From NCBI RefSeq assembly GCF_026340975.1, contig NZ_JAPEOS010000003.1:248001-312000 (forward strand): DNA of 64,000 bases, written 5' to 3'. The stretch is from Streptomyces sp. NBC_01214 (GTDB taxonomy: Bacteria > Actinomycetota > Actinomycetes > Streptomycetales > Streptomycetaceae). A model generated the notes under the pieces. That model had not been told where the DNA came from and did not search any database. It saw nothing but the letters and a program-made list of their open reading frames with translations. The number at the start of each line of letters is the position of its first letter. Position 1 is the stretch's first letter. Of this stretch, positions 1 to 8,488 are shown piece by piece. A program made the position numbers and the translations under genes.

Positions 1-1
1 G

Positions 2-334
2 GACGGCCCGGTCCCGGCGGCCGACGCCGCCCGGCCGGACGGGCCGCTCGACACCTCGGCCGCCGCGATCACCGCCGTCGCCCTGCTGAAACTCGCCCGG
101 GTGCCCGGCCCCCGGGCGGCCGCGTACGCGCACCGGGCCGAGGCGATCCTCCACCACCTCGCGGAGCACCACCTCACCGGCCCGAACTCCGGGCGCCCGC
201 CCGGGATGCTGCTCGACGGCTGCTACGACGCCGGGAAGGACCTGGCCGTCCGGCACGAGCTGATCTGGGGCGACTTCTTCCTGGCGCTCGGCCTCGCCGC
301 CCTGGACGGGGTCATCGACATCACCCGCATCTAG
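2..334 (+). CDS. Glycoside hydrolase family 88 (unsaturated glucuronyl hydrolase-like), C-terminal fragment
   Basis: The reading frame is open from base 2 and ends in TAG, so only about the last 110 residues are inside the window. They carry features of the GH88/GH105 (alpha/alpha)6-barrel end: DTSAAAI, then GMLLDGCYDAG, then IWGDFFLALGLAAL. In the family the GCY and WGD-F segments line the active site that hydrolyses the unsaturated uronic acid left by polysaccharide lyases. The protein is probably cytoplasmic and used in glycosaminoglycan or pectin breakdown. The internal GTG at 101 is not a real start because homology continues upstream of it. The next gene runs convergently 59 bp away. 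Family assignment is fairly sure; the exact substrate is not visible. Confidence 0.72.
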   Translation, partial: DGPVPAADAARPDGPLDTSAAAITAVALLKLARVPGPRAAAYAHRAEAILHHLAEHHLTGPNSGRPPGMLLDGCYDAGKDLAVRHELIWGDFFLALGLAALDGVIDITRI

Positions 335-393
335 GCCGCCCCTTTCGTATCTTGCCGGGCCCCCGACGCCCGACGAGATCCGAAATCGACGGC

Positions 394-1620
394 TCAGGAC
401 GACTCCCTGCCGCCGTCAGCCGCGTAGCCGCGCAAGACCCGGCGGGCCACGGAGGTGATGTGCAGCTCGTCCGGCCCGTCGAGGATGCGGGCGGCCCGGC
501 CCGTGCGCAGGAGCGCGGGCAGGGGGGTGTCCGGTCCGAGCCCGGCGGCGCCGTGGACCTGGATGGCGGAGTCCGCGACCTGCTGGAGCATGCGCGCGGC
601 GGCGACCTTGGCGAGCCCCACCTCCGTACGGGCGTCCCGTCCGGCGTCGATCAGCGCCACCGCCTCGTGCACCAGGGGGCGGGTGGTGCGCAGGGCGAGC
701 AGGGCGTCGAAGACGTGACCCTGGATCAGTTGTTGGTCGGCGAGGGGCCCACGGGACCCGCTGCGCGTGGCGGCCCGCTCGCACATGAGGTCGAAGGCGC
801 GCCGGGCTTGGCCGAGCCAGCGCAGGCAGCGCAGGGTGCGACCGAGCTGCAGCCGCTCACCCGCGATGGCGAGCGCGTCCCCGGGCTCCCCGAGGAGGTG
901 GTCGGCCGGGACCCGGACCCGGTCGAGCTCGATCTCGTACTGGCCGCCGACACCGAGCACGGGAAGTTCGCGTACGACGCGGAAACCGGCCGACGCGGTG
1001 GGTACGAGCAGCAACGACAGCCCCTCGCGGTCACCGGCGCTCCCGCCGGTGCGGGCCATGACCGTCACCAGGTCGGCGCCCGCGGCGCCGGAGGTGAACC
1101 ACTTGCGGCCGGTGACGAGCCAGCTCCCGTCCGGCCCGCGCTCGGCCCGGGTGCCGGTCCCGAAGGGGTCGGTGCCGGGGACGTCCGGCTCGGTCATGGC
1201 GTAACAGGTCCGCACCTCCCCGGCGACCAGCGGCTTCAGGTACGCCTCGCGGACCGCGGTCCCCCCGTGCCGCGCCAGCATCGTCACGTCGAGCAGCGGG
1301 GCCGATCCCAGCGCGGCCGGACCGTGGTCACTGGCCCCCTCCGCCTCGGCCAGTGCGGCGTACGCCCGGAAGCCCAGTCCGCCGCCGCCCAGTTCCTCCG
1401 GGAGCGGCAGCGCCCACAGGCCCTCCTCCTGCGCCCGGCCGCGCAGTTCGGCCAGCGCATCGGCCGCAGCGGACCCGCCCGCGTCCAGCACCGCCTCCCG
1501 CGGGATCACCCGGGTGCGGACGAACCGGTCGATCCGCTCCCTCAACTCATCGGTCCCCACGGCCTGTTGCGCACCCGAGGTGTGGTCCGTGCCTGGATCC
1601 GTCACTTCTTTCCTCCTCAT
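394..1620 (-). CDS. Acyl-CoA dehydrogenase
   Basis: This 408-residue protein has the usual length for the FAD-dependent acyl-CoA dehydrogenase family. Visible signatures are the N-terminal helical domain (residues about 20-130), the flavin segment CYAMTEPDVPGTDP followed by GRKWFTSGA, and the C-terminal bundle ending in IQVHGAAGLGPDTPL and RILDGPDELH. The family oxidises the alpha-beta bond of acyl-CoA esters. It is divergent from a CoA transferase and an acyl-CoA ligase (1750-5243) across a 129-bp gap. The three activities resemble those of carnitine-type CaiA/B/C systems, so they probably process the same unidentified carboxylic acid. ATG at 1620 gives the longest form; a later start near GTDELRERI is possible. 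Confidence 0.88.
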   Translation of the reverse strand: MRRKEVTDPGTDHTSGAQQAVGTDELRERIDRFVRTRVIPREAVLDAGGSAAADALAELRGRAQEEGLWALPLPEELGGGGLGFRAYAALAEAEGASDHGPAALGSAPLLDVTMLARHGGTAVREAYLKPLVAGEVRTCYAMTEPDVPGTDPFGTGTRAERGPDGSWLVTGRKWFTSGAAGADLVTVMARTGGSAGDREGLSLLLVPTASAGFRVVRELPVLGVGGQYEIELDRVRVPADHLLGEPGDALAIAGERLQLGRTLRCLRWLGQARRAFDLMCERAATRSGSRGPLADQQLIQGHVFDALLALRTTRPLVHEAVALIDAGRDARTEVGLAKVAAARMLQQVADSAIQVHGAAGLGPDTPLPALLRTGRAARILDGPDELHITSVARRVLRGYAADGGRESS

Positions 1621-1749
1621 TCCCGGGAACTCGCGGGAACGGCCGACCGACTCACTGTCCGTGGAACTGGTCGGGTGCGGACGCTCCCGAGTTCCCCAGA
1701 TTCGGTAAGACCCGGGCGCCGGCCACCGCCGCGCCAGGAGAGGAGAGGC

Positions 1750-3570
1750 ATGGCGTCACCAGCAACCACGCAGACGGTCCGGCCGCTCGACACACTGCGC
1801 TTCGACACCTCGGGGCCCCCGCAGATCGCGAGCGTCATCGCCGACCACCTGCGGCTGCTCGGCGCACGGACGGACCGCCCCGTAGAGGGGGACGCGTCCA
1901 CGGGCGCCGCCACCAGTACCGGGGGCACCACGCTCACCGGCGGCGGGTTCGACCCGGTGCACGCGAGCGCCACCTGGGCGGATCCCCTGAGCGGGCTCGT
2001 CGACGAGGCCACGGTGCAGGCCGCCACCGGCATCATGGCCGTACACGGCCGGCGCGACGGCAGCCCGCGCGGCCTCGCCGTCGACTACGCGGCCACCGCC
2101 ACCGGAGTCCTGGCCGTACAGGGGCTGCTCGCGGCCCTCGTGGGCCAGGCCCGCGGCGGCGCCGCCCGCGCGGTCACCACCAGCGCGGACCGGGCGGGCC
2201 TGCTCGCGGTCTCCCAGTACCTGGCCGCCGCCGGGGCCGACGAGGGCGAGGCCGCCGAACTCGCGCCCGGAGGACCTCCGTTCACCTCCGCCGACGGCAT
2301 CCTCTTCGAACTGGAGACGCTCGATCCGGGCGCCTGGGCGGCCTTCTGGAAGGCCTTGGAGGCCCCGGCGGAAGCCCTGCGGACTGGCTGGCGACCCTTC
2401 CAGTTCCGCTACGCCACCGCCTGCGCCCCCTTCCCGGCGGCCCTCCACCTCACGGCCCGGTCCCACACCTGGGAGCGGATCCGTCGGGTCGCAGCCGCAT
2501 CCGGCACCGAGGTGTGCGCCCTGCACCCGCTCGCGGAACGGGCAGCGGAACGGGCTGCCCAACACGACGGCGCCACCCCCTGGTCCCTGACACGGTCGGT
2601 CACCGGACGTCTCACCGCCAGGTCGGCCCGGCTGCCCGGCGCGGCACACTCCGGCGGGCCCCTGGCCGGGCTGACCGTGCTGGAGGCGGGCCGCCGCATC
2701 CAGGCACCGCTCGCGGCGCATCTGCTCGGGCTCCTCGGCGCCGACGTGATCCGGATCGAACCGCCTGGCGGCGACCCGCTGCGCGGCATGCCCCCGGCCT
2801 GTTCCGGGATCTCGGCGCGCTGGCTCGCCCTCAACCGGGGCAAGCGGGCCGTGGAGATCGACATCAAGCAGGAGGCCGACCGTCGACGGCTGCGCGAACT
2901 GGCGGCCGGGGCCGACGTCTTCCTGCACAACTGGGCGCCGGGCAAGGCCGCCGAGCTCGGCCTCGACTCCGAGGACCTCGCACGGGTCAATCCCGCGCTC
3001 GTCTACGCGTACACCAGCGGCTGGGCCGACCGGATCGAGGACGCCCCCATGGGCACCGACTTCATGGTCCAGGCCCGCACGGGCGTCGGCGAGGCCGTCC
3101 GCCCCGAGGGCGAGGCCCCGGCGCCCTCGCTGATGACCCTGCTCGACGTGCTCGGCGGACTGCTCGGCGCCGAGGCCGTCCTCGCCGGGCTGCTGCTGCG
3201 CGAGCGCAGCGGCCACGGCGTACGCGTGGACTCCTCCCTGCTCGGCGCGGCCGACACGCTGACCGCCCCCGCCCTGCGCCGGGCGGCCCGCGGGGAGAAC
3301 CCCCGTCGACCGGCCGGATTCCGGCTCCCGCGGCAGACGGCGGACGGCTGGCTCGCGCCCGTCGACGCCGACGCCGGCGCCGTGGCCACCCACGACCTGA
3401 GCGGCCTGTCCACGACCGAGGCCCTGGCCCGGCTGCACGAGCACGGGTTGACCGCGACCGCGGTCACCACCGAACTGTCCGACCTGCACCACGATCCGCG
3501 CTTTTCCGGCTCGATCAGCCGCGACGCGCACGGCGCCCCCGCAGTCCCCGACCCCTGGAGCTTCGTATGA
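1750..3570 (+). CDS. CoA transferase, CaiB/BaiF (class III) family, double-domain form
   Basis: The 606-residue product has two family III CoA-transferase segments. Residues about 1-290 are a divergent segment (VQAATGIMAVHG, then LAVDYAATATGVLAVQGLLAAL). Residues about 300-606 are a canonical N-terminal half: GPLAGLTVLEAGRRIQAPLA, LGLLGADVIRIEPPGGDPLR, LALNRGKRAVEIDIK and VFLHNWAPG. Asp in GTDFMVQARTG (about residue 437) aligns with the catalytic aspartate that carries the acyl anhydride in formyl-CoA transferase. The enzyme would move CoA between carboxylic acids. ATG at 1750 has AGGAGAGG directly upstream. The frame is open far upstream, but no homology lies there. The stop overlaps the next start (ATGA), so it is translationally coupled to the ligase. 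Confidence 0.85.
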   Translation: MASPATTQTVRPLDTLRFDTSGPPQIASVIADHLRLLGARTDRPVEGDASTGAATSTGGTTLTGGGFDPVHASATWADPLSGLVDEATVQAATGIMAVHGRRDGSPRGLAVDYAATATGVLAVQGLLAALVGQARGGAARAVTTSADRAGLLAVSQYLAAAGADEGEAAELAPGGPPFTSADGILFELETLDPGAWAAFWKALEAPAEALRTGWRPFQFRYATACAPFPAALHLTARSHTWERIRRVAAASGTEVCALHPLAERAAERAAQHDGATPWSLTRSVTGRLTARSARLPGAAHSGGPLAGLTVLEAGRRIQAPLAAHLLGLLGADVIRIEPPGGDPLRGMPPACSGISARWLALNRGKRAVEIDIKQEADRRRLRELAAGADVFLHNWAPGKAAELGLDSEDLARVNPALVYAYTSGWADRIEDAPMGTDFMVQARTGVGEAVRPEGEAPAPSLMTLLDVLGGLLGAEAVLAGLLLRERSGHGVRVDSSLLGAADTLTAPALRRAARGENPRRPAGFRLPRQTADGWLAPVDADAGAVATHDLSGLSTTEALARLHEHGLTATAVTTELSDLHHDPRFSGSISRDAHGAPAVPDPWSFV

Positions 3571-5243
3571 CCGCCGACAGGCTCGTTCTGCACGACCTGC
3601 TGCCCGCCGAACTCCGCCGGTCCTGGGTGGTCGACGGGACCTGCCCCGACCTCGACCTCTACAGCCTCTTCCGGGCACGCCAGATCGCCGACCTGCACCG
3701 CACGGCCGTCATCGACGCCAAGGGAAAGCTCTGCTACACCGCGCTGGACCGCAAGGTCCGATGTCTGGCCACCGGCCTGCGGGAGCTGGGGATCGGCCCC
3801 GGCGACGTGGTCGGCGTGCAACTCCCCAACAACCGCTCCGCCGTCATCGCCGACCTCGCGCTCGCCGCACTCGGCGCGGTCGCCCTCCCCTTCCCGGTGG
3901 GCCGGGGCGTCCTCGAAGCGGAGTGCCTGCTGCGCCGCGCCGAGGCCGTCGCCGTCATCGCGGCCACCGAGCACCGGGACTTCCGGCACGCGGCGGATCT
4001 GAGCACGCTCGCCCGGGCCCTTCCGGCCCTGCGCCACGTGATTGCCGCCGGCCCCGGAACCGCGCCTGAAGGAACGATTCAGCTTTCGGGGCTGCTGCGG
4101 TCGGACCCCAGCGGATTCGTCCCGGCCCGGCCCGATCCCGACAGCGCCGCACGCATCCTCGTGTCCTCCGGCTCCGAGGCCGAGCCGAAGATGATCGCGT
4201 ACTCGCACAACGCGCTGGCCGGCGGACGCGGGAACTTCCTCGCCTCCCTCATCCCGGACCGCACCCCGCCGAGCTGCCTCTTCCTCGTACCGCTGGCGTC
4301 CGCCTTCGGGTCCAACGGCACCGCCGTCACCCTCGCCCGGCACGGCGGCACCCTCGTCCTGCTCGACCACTTCAGCCCGGAAGCGGCGATCGCGGCGGTG
4401 CGCGAACACCGGCCGACGCACGTCCTCGGCGTGCCCACCATGGTCCGCATGATGCTCGAACGCCTCGACGGGACGGACGAGGCGCTGCCCGCGCCCACCG
4501 CACTGGTCCTCGGCGGGGCGCCGCTCGACGAGACCACAGCCGCCGCCGCGGCCCGGGCCTTCGGCTGTCCCGTGGTGAACCTCTACGGCTCCGCCGACGG
4601 GGTCAACTGCCACACGGGGCTCGGCAACACGGTGCCGCCCATCGACGGGTCCGGGGTCGTCGCCGGCCATCCCGACCCCCGGGTCGCCGAGATCCGCATC
4701 GCCGACCCCGACACGCACGAACCGCTGCCCGACGGCGCCGTCGGCGAGATCATCTCGCGCGGCCCGATGACCCCGCTGTGCTACGTGGGCGCGCCCGACC
4801 TGGACGCCCGCTACCGTACGCCCGACGGCTGGGTCCGCACCGGTGACCTCGGGTACCTCGACTCCGACAGCGTCCTGCACGTCGTCGGCCGCCTCAAGGA
4901 CATCGTCATCCGCGGCGGCGCCAACATCAGCCCGGCGGAGGTGGAACGCGAACTCACCGCCCACCCCCAGGTCCGGGACGTGGCCTGCATCGGCGTGCCG
5001 GACCCGCTGATGGGGGAGCGGCTGGCGGCCTGCGTGGTGCCGCGCGCAGGACAGCCCCTCACCCTCGCCTCCCTCGGTGAACACCTCACGCGGCGCGGGC
5101 TGGAGCGGAGCAAGCACCCCGAGCGGCTGCTCCTGATCGCCGAACTGCCCCTGACGGCGGCCGGCAAACCGGACCGCGCCGCCCTGCGCGAGCGCCTCGC
5201 GGCGACCGTCGCGGTTCCTGCACCGCTCGCCCAGGCGGGATGA
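3567..5243 (+). CDS. Class I adenylate-forming acyl-CoA synthetase
   Basis: This 558-residue AMP-dependent synthetase/ligase activates a carboxylic acid as the acyl-adenylate and passes it to CoA. The phosphate-binding loop is a variant, VSSGSEAEPKMIAYSHN, in place of the usual SGTTGxPKG. Other motifs are NLYGSADGVN (A5-like), RTGDLGYLDSDSVLHVVGR (A7/A8) and the hinge RLKDIVIRGGANISPAEVE. The C-terminal lysine lies in LTAAGKPDRAAL. It starts inside the stop of the CoA transferase (ATGA) and is followed by a strong terminator hairpin, so the two genes form an operon. There is no carrier domain, so CoA is the likelier acceptor. The substrate cannot be read from sequence. Confidence 0.85.
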   Translation: MTADRLVLHDLLPAELRRSWVVDGTCPDLDLYSLFRARQIADLHRTAVIDAKGKLCYTALDRKVRCLATGLRELGIGPGDVVGVQLPNNRSAVIADLALAALGAVALPFPVGRGVLEAECLLRRAEAVAVIAATEHRDFRHAADLSTLARALPALRHVIAAGPGTAPEGTIQLSGLLRSDPSGFVPARPDPDSAARILVSSGSEAEPKMIAYSHNALAGGRGNFLASLIPDRTPPSCLFLVPLASAFGSNGTAVTLARHGGTLVLLDHFSPEAAIAAVREHRPTHVLGVPTMVRMMLERLDGTDEALPAPTALVLGGAPLDETTAAAAARAFGCPVVNLYGSADGVNCHTGLGNTVPPIDGSGVVAGHPDPRVAEIRIADPDTHEPLPDGAVGEIISRGPMTPLCYVGAPDLDARYRTPDGWVRTGDLGYLDSDSVLHVVGRLKDIVIRGGANISPAEVERELTAHPQVRDVACIGVPDPLMGERLAACVVPRAGQPLTLASLGEHLTRRGLERSKHPERLLLIAELPLTAAGKPDRAALRERLAATVAVPAPLAQAG

Positions 5244-5248
5244 CGTCC

Positions 5249-5286
5249 GGGTCCCGGCGGCGGCCGGAGGCTCGCCGCCGGGACCC
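5249..5286 (+). terminator. Terminator hairpin after the acyl-CoA ligase
   Basis: A perfect 14-bp inverted repeat (5249-5262 GGGTCCCGGCGGCG, 5273-5286 its complement) with a 10-nt loop begins 5 bp after the stop codon at 5243. There is no clear U-tract, as is common in Streptomyces. Confidence 0.8.
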
Positions 5287-5358
5287 CTTCCCGCACCCAT
5301 GTGAGCAGCCCCGGGCCCCGGTTGAGTCTCCCGTGGGGGGAGACACCAAGCTGGGGGC

Positions 5359-6318
5359 ATGGACAGCGACACGCTCCATTCCATCGGAGACCTATCCCGC
5401 CGGACCGGCCTCACCGTGAAGACCATCCGGTTCTATTCCGACCAGGGCATCGTCCCGCCGACCGATCGCAGTCCGGCGGGCTACCGCCGCTACGGCCCCG
5501 ACGCGCTCGCCCGCCTGGACCTCGTCCGCACGCTGCGCGATCTCGGGCTCGACCTCGCGACCGTCCGCCGGGTCCTGGACCGGGAGGTGTCCCTGCCGGA
5601 CGTCGCAGCAGCGCACGCCAACGCCCTGGACGTGCAGATCCGTACCCTGCGCCTGCGCCGGGCCGTGCTCCGCGCGGTCGCCAGGCGCGGCCCCACCCCC
5701 CTGGAGATGGACCTCATGCACCGACTCGCCACGCTCTCCCAGGTCGAACGACGCCGGCTCGTCACCGGATTCGTCGACGACGCCTTTGAAGTCCCCCATT
5801 CCAATCCTGAGTTCGAGGCCCTGATGCGATCCGTCACGCCCGAGCTCCCCGACGATCCCACCCCCGAACAGGTCGAGGCCTGGGTGGAACTCGCCGAACT
5901 CTGCCAGAACGAGGACTTCCGTGCCGCGCTGCGCCGCATGGCCGAGGAGCAGGCCGAAGAGCCCGCCCGGCAGGGCGTCGGCACGCTGCACGACGCCCTG
6001 AACCGGGCGATGCGCGAACGGATGGCCGAGGCCGTGTCCGCCGGCCTCGTGCCGGCCTCGGCGGGCGGCGTGTTCCTGTCCGACTCACTGGGCGGCCTCT
6101 ACGCCCACGCCTTCGAGTGCGCCGACGAGGGCGATCTGCGCCGCTGGCTCCTCGCCCGCTTGCGGACGACCGGCGACCCCCACGCCGAGCGCTACTGGCG
6201 GCTCCTCGCCGTGGTCAACGGCTGGCCCGCGTCGCCGACGCTCGCCCCCGTGTACTCATGGTTCACCACGGTCTTCGCCAAGGGCGACGCCGAACACCAC
6301 GAGGGCCTGACGCGATGA
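5359..6318 (+). CDS. MerR family transcriptional regulator
   Basis: The 319-residue protein begins with a MerR winged helix-turn-helix: SIGDLSRRTGLTVKTIRFYS, then GIVPPTDRSPAGYRRYGPDALARLDLVRTLRDLGLDLATVRRVL (residues about 7-75). A coiled segment and a long helical C-terminal domain of about 200 residues follow, with no metal-binding cysteines. MerR proteins bind between spaced -35 and -10 elements and remodel the promoter when their C-terminal domain binds an effector. The large C-terminal domain suggests an organic ligand rather than a metal. It overlaps the next small gene by 4 nt (ATGA), so the two are coupled. The inducer is unknown. Confidence 0.85.
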   Translation: MDSDTLHSIGDLSRRTGLTVKTIRFYSDQGIVPPTDRSPAGYRRYGPDALARLDLVRTLRDLGLDLATVRRVLDREVSLPDVAAAHANALDVQIRTLRLRRAVLRAVARRGPTPLEMDLMHRLATLSQVERRRLVTGFVDDAFEVPHSNPEFEALMRSVTPELPDDPTPEQVEAWVELAELCQNEDFRAALRRMAEEQAEEPARQGVGTLHDALNRAMRERMAEAVSAGLVPASAGGVFLSDSLGGLYAHAFECADEGDLRRWLLARLRTTGDPHAERYWRLLAVVNGWPASPTLAPVYSWFTTVFAKGDAEHHEGLTR

Positions 6319-6680
6319 GGACGCGCACACTGACCTTCGGCCTGTACGCGGACGAAGGGGGGCTGGCGTGGGTCGAAGGCCTCGTCGAGGACGCCGTGCG
6401 CTCCCGGAACGCCCGCAACACCCGGATCACCGGCGTGACCGTCGCGCACTCCCTCCCCGGGAGCGAGGGATCGACCGCGGACGCGTACGACTTCCTCGCG
6501 CACCAGTGGGCCGTGGAACACCCCGGGCAGAGCAGTGGCGAACGGCGAGCGGTCGAGCTGCGCGTCCGTCTGGTGTGTTCCCGGCGGGCGCACCGGGTGA
6601 TCCGCAGGACGGTGATCAGTACCTTGTGCCCCGAGGAAACGGCCCCCCACGCCTGCCGCGTGCCCTGGACGGCCTACTGA
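6315..6680 (+). CDS. Hypothetical protein coupled to the MerR regulator
   Basis: A 121-residue protein that I do not recognise. Its ATG overlaps the stop of the MerR gene (ATGA), which supports expression from one transcript. The sequence starts MRTRTLTFGLYADEG and has mixed alpha/beta character. A basic segment (RLVCSRRAHRVIRR) and two cysteines lie in the C-terminal third. There is no signal peptide, membrane segment or known catalytic motif. It is followed by a tandem repeat that can form terminator hairpins. It may be an accessory to the regulator, but that is only positional inference. Confidence 0.6.
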   Translation: MRTRTLTFGLYADEGGLAWVEGLVEDAVRSRNARNTRITGVTVAHSLPGSEGSTADAYDFLAHQWAVEHPGQSSGERRAVELRVRLVCSRRAHRVIRRTVISTLCPEETAPHACRVPWTAY

Positions 6681-6732
6681 GTTCCCGGGGGGCGCCGGGG
6701 GCTGCGTTGGTACGGCTACCGAACCCGGCGTT

Positions 6733-6812
6733 CCGCACCCTGCGGCCCCCGCACCCTGCGGCCCCCGCACCCTGCGGCCCCCGCACCGTGCGGCCCCCGC
6801 ACCCTGCGGGGG
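6733..6812. repeat. Five tandem 16-bp repeats, hairpin-forming
   Basis: Five head-to-tail copies of CCGCACCCTGCGGCCC lie at 6733, 6749, 6765, 6781 and 6797. Copy 4 has CGTG in place of CCTG, and copy 5 ends GGGGG. Each unit contains a short inverted repeat (CCGCA/TGCGG), and the last forms a strong stem (CCCGCA/TGCGGG). The array lies between the convergent genes ending at 6680 (+) and 6825 (-), so it may act as a bidirectional terminator. Confidence 0.85.
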
Positions 6813-6824
6813 CCGGTGTCGTGC

Positions 6825-7652
6825 TCAGGAGCCGCCCATGGCCTTCTTCAGCTCGGCCGCGGCGTTGCGGTAGACCGCCAGCAGGTCCAGGTCCTCTCCC
6901 GGGTAGTTGACGATCTTCACCTGCTTGGCGCCGGAGTCGGGCAGTACCGTGCCCGTGGACATGTGCGCGTTGTCCAGCACCAGCTCCGGCTTCTTCGCCG
7001 CGAGCTCGGCCAGCTGCGCCGGAGTCACGGCCTCGGGTCCGTAGGTGCCCACCGGGGTGGCGCCCACGAGCTTCGCGGCCCAGGTGGTGAAGACCTGGCT
7101 GACGACGGAGGGGGTCTTGCCGCCCGGCCAGGCGGCCTGGACGTCCTTGTTCAGCTTGGTGTACTCGGTGTCGAAGCCGGCCTTCCACTGGGTGGCGGCC
7201 TCGGGGGTACCGAACAGACCGGCGAGCCGGGCGACTTCGGCGGACGCCTTGGCGGGATCGTTGTCGAGCTCCACCTCGACCAGCTTCGCCTTGGAGCCGG
7301 CGGCCTCCTTGATCTTCGCGGCGTACGGTTCGAAGGGCGCGTAGAGCACGAAGTCGGCCTTGGCCACGGCGGCGAGGTCCGACGGCTTGGGATCGTAGTC
7401 CGGGGCGTGGTGGACGGACTGCGGCACGATGACCTTGACGTCCTCGGCGCCCGCGGCCTTGGCGAAGGCGCCCTCCCAGGTGGTGGTCACGACCACGACC
7501 GGCTTCTTGGCCTGCGGCTGGGTGCCGTCCTGGGACTTCGCGTCCTGGGACTTCGCGTCCTCGGACGAGGGGGTGTTGCCGCAGGCGGCGGTCAGAGCGA
7601 GCGCCGCGCTCAGTGCGAGGAGGGAAGGGATACGGACGCGGGTGCGCGCCAT
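6825..7652 (-). CDS. Metal (zinc/manganese-type) ABC transporter substrate-binding lipoprotein
   Basis: This 275-residue protein begins with a lipoprotein signal peptide, with lipobox LTAACG at about residues 19-24. An Asp/Gln/Lys-rich linker follows, containing a doubled AKSQD made by a 15-bp direct repeat. The body fits cluster A-I metal-binding proteins (ZnuA/AztC-like): VVVVTTTWEGAFAKAAG, SVHHAPDYDPKPSDLAAVAKAD (ligand histidines and the conserved PSD), LDNAHM and NYPGEDLDLLAVYR. It should capture a divalent metal outside the membrane for the permease upstream. ATG at 7652 gives a proper signal peptide and lies inside the end of the permease gene (43-nt overlap). Zinc is most likely but not proven. 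Confidence 0.85.
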   Translation of the reverse strand: MARTRVRIPSLLALSAALALTAACGNTPSSEDAKSQDAKSQDGTQPQAKKPVVVVTTTWEGAFAKAAGAEDVKVIVPQSVHHAPDYDPKPSDLAAVAKADFVLYAPFEPYAAKIKEAAGSKAKLVEVELDNDPAKASAEVARLAGLFGTPEAATQWKAGFDTEYTKLNKDVQAAWPGGKTPSVVSQVFTTWAAKLVGATPVGTYGPEAVTPAQLAELAAKKPELVLDNAHMSTGTVLPDSGAKQVKIVNYPGEDLDLLAVYRNAAAELKKAMGGS

Positions 7653-8488
7653 GAGCTGATTCTCCGTTCGGGTATGAAATGCACCGCGAGGACCAGTGCC
7701 CCCGCGGTCAGGACGAGGACCGGGCCGGGCGGCCAGTCCAGCCACAGGGCCAGCAGGAACCCCGTCAGATTCACCGCCACGCCGATGCCGATCGCCCAGA
7801 AGGTGATCGACTTCAGTGAGCTGCCCAGGCGACGGGCGGCGAGTGCGGGCAGCAGGGTCAGGGCGTCGACGAGCAGCGCGCCGGTCAGTTTGATCGCCCC
7901 GGCGACCGCGATGGCGACCAGCACCAGCAGTGCGGCGGTCAGCGCCCGCACCGGTACGCCGGAACACTGGGCGAGCTCGCGGTCGTACAACAACAGGCCG
8001 ATCTCGCGCCGCCGCCACCAGAACAGGCCCGGTACGACGACGGCCAGCACGCCCAGGACGACGAGATCGGCCGGGCCCACCGACAGGATCGACCCCCACA
8101 ACAGGGCGAAGGCCCCCGAGGCGTTGACCCCCGAGACGGCCAGCAGGAGCAGCGCCGCCGCGATGGCCAGGCTCATGAGCAGGCCCATCGCCCCCGACAG
8201 GCCGTCCGGGGTCCGGGCGAGCGGGGCCACGCCCGCGCCGGCCAGCGCGCAGGCCACCAGCGCGCACAGCATGGGGTCGAGTCCGGTGAGCAGTCCGACG
8301 GCGATGCCCAGCAGGGCGACGTGCATCATCGCGAACCGCACCGGCATGATGTCGAGCCCGACGATGATCACGCCGATGACCGGCAGGCCGATGGCGGCTA
8401 ACAGCAGCGCCACGCCGGCCCGTTGCACGGGCAGTAGTTGGAGGAGTTCGCCGAGGTCGGCGGTGGCCAGGTGCACGGCGAGGTTCAC
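7610..8488 (-). CDS. Metal ABC transporter permease (ABC-3/ZnuB family)
   Basis: A 292-residue integral membrane protein with about eight hydrophobic segments, including GVALLLAAIGLPVIGVIIVG, FAMMHVALLGIAVGLLTG and AIAAALLLLAVSGV. The segment KLTGALLVDALTLLPALAAR is characteristic of ABC-3 permeases, which import zinc, manganese or iron. GTG at 8488 overlaps the stop of the ATPase gene (GTGA), showing tight coupling. Codon 30 (bases 8399-8401) is TTA, the rare leucine codon read only by the bldA tRNA in Streptomyces, so translation may be developmentally limited. The substrate-binding protein follows with a 43-nt overlap. Confidence 0.87.
   Translation of the reverse strand: MNLAVHLATADLGELLQLLPVQRAGVALLLAAIGLPVIGVIIVGLDIMPVRFAMMHVALLGIAVGLLTGLDPMLCALVACALAGAGVAPLARTPDGLSGAMGLLMSLAIAAALLLLAVSGVNASGAFALLWGSILSVGPADLVVLGVLAVVVPGLFWWRRREIGLLLYDRELAQCSGVPVRALTAALLVLVAIAVAGAIKLTGALLVDALTLLPALAARRLGSSLKSITFWAIGIGVAVNLTGFLLALWLDWPPGPVLVLTAGALVLAVHFIPERRISSWRAPASVSLPSSH

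Noticed and set aside
352..1749. Upstream extension of the CoA transferase frame over the acyl-CoA dehydrogenase
   Set aside because: It is antisense to a well-recognised gene, and the ATG at 1750 has a strong AGGAGAGG site and begins the family homology.
394..5243. Naming the trio caiA/caiB/caiC
   Set aside because: Only the enzyme classes agree. The CoA transferase is double-length and no carnitine transporter or racemase is visible, so gene symbols would mislead.
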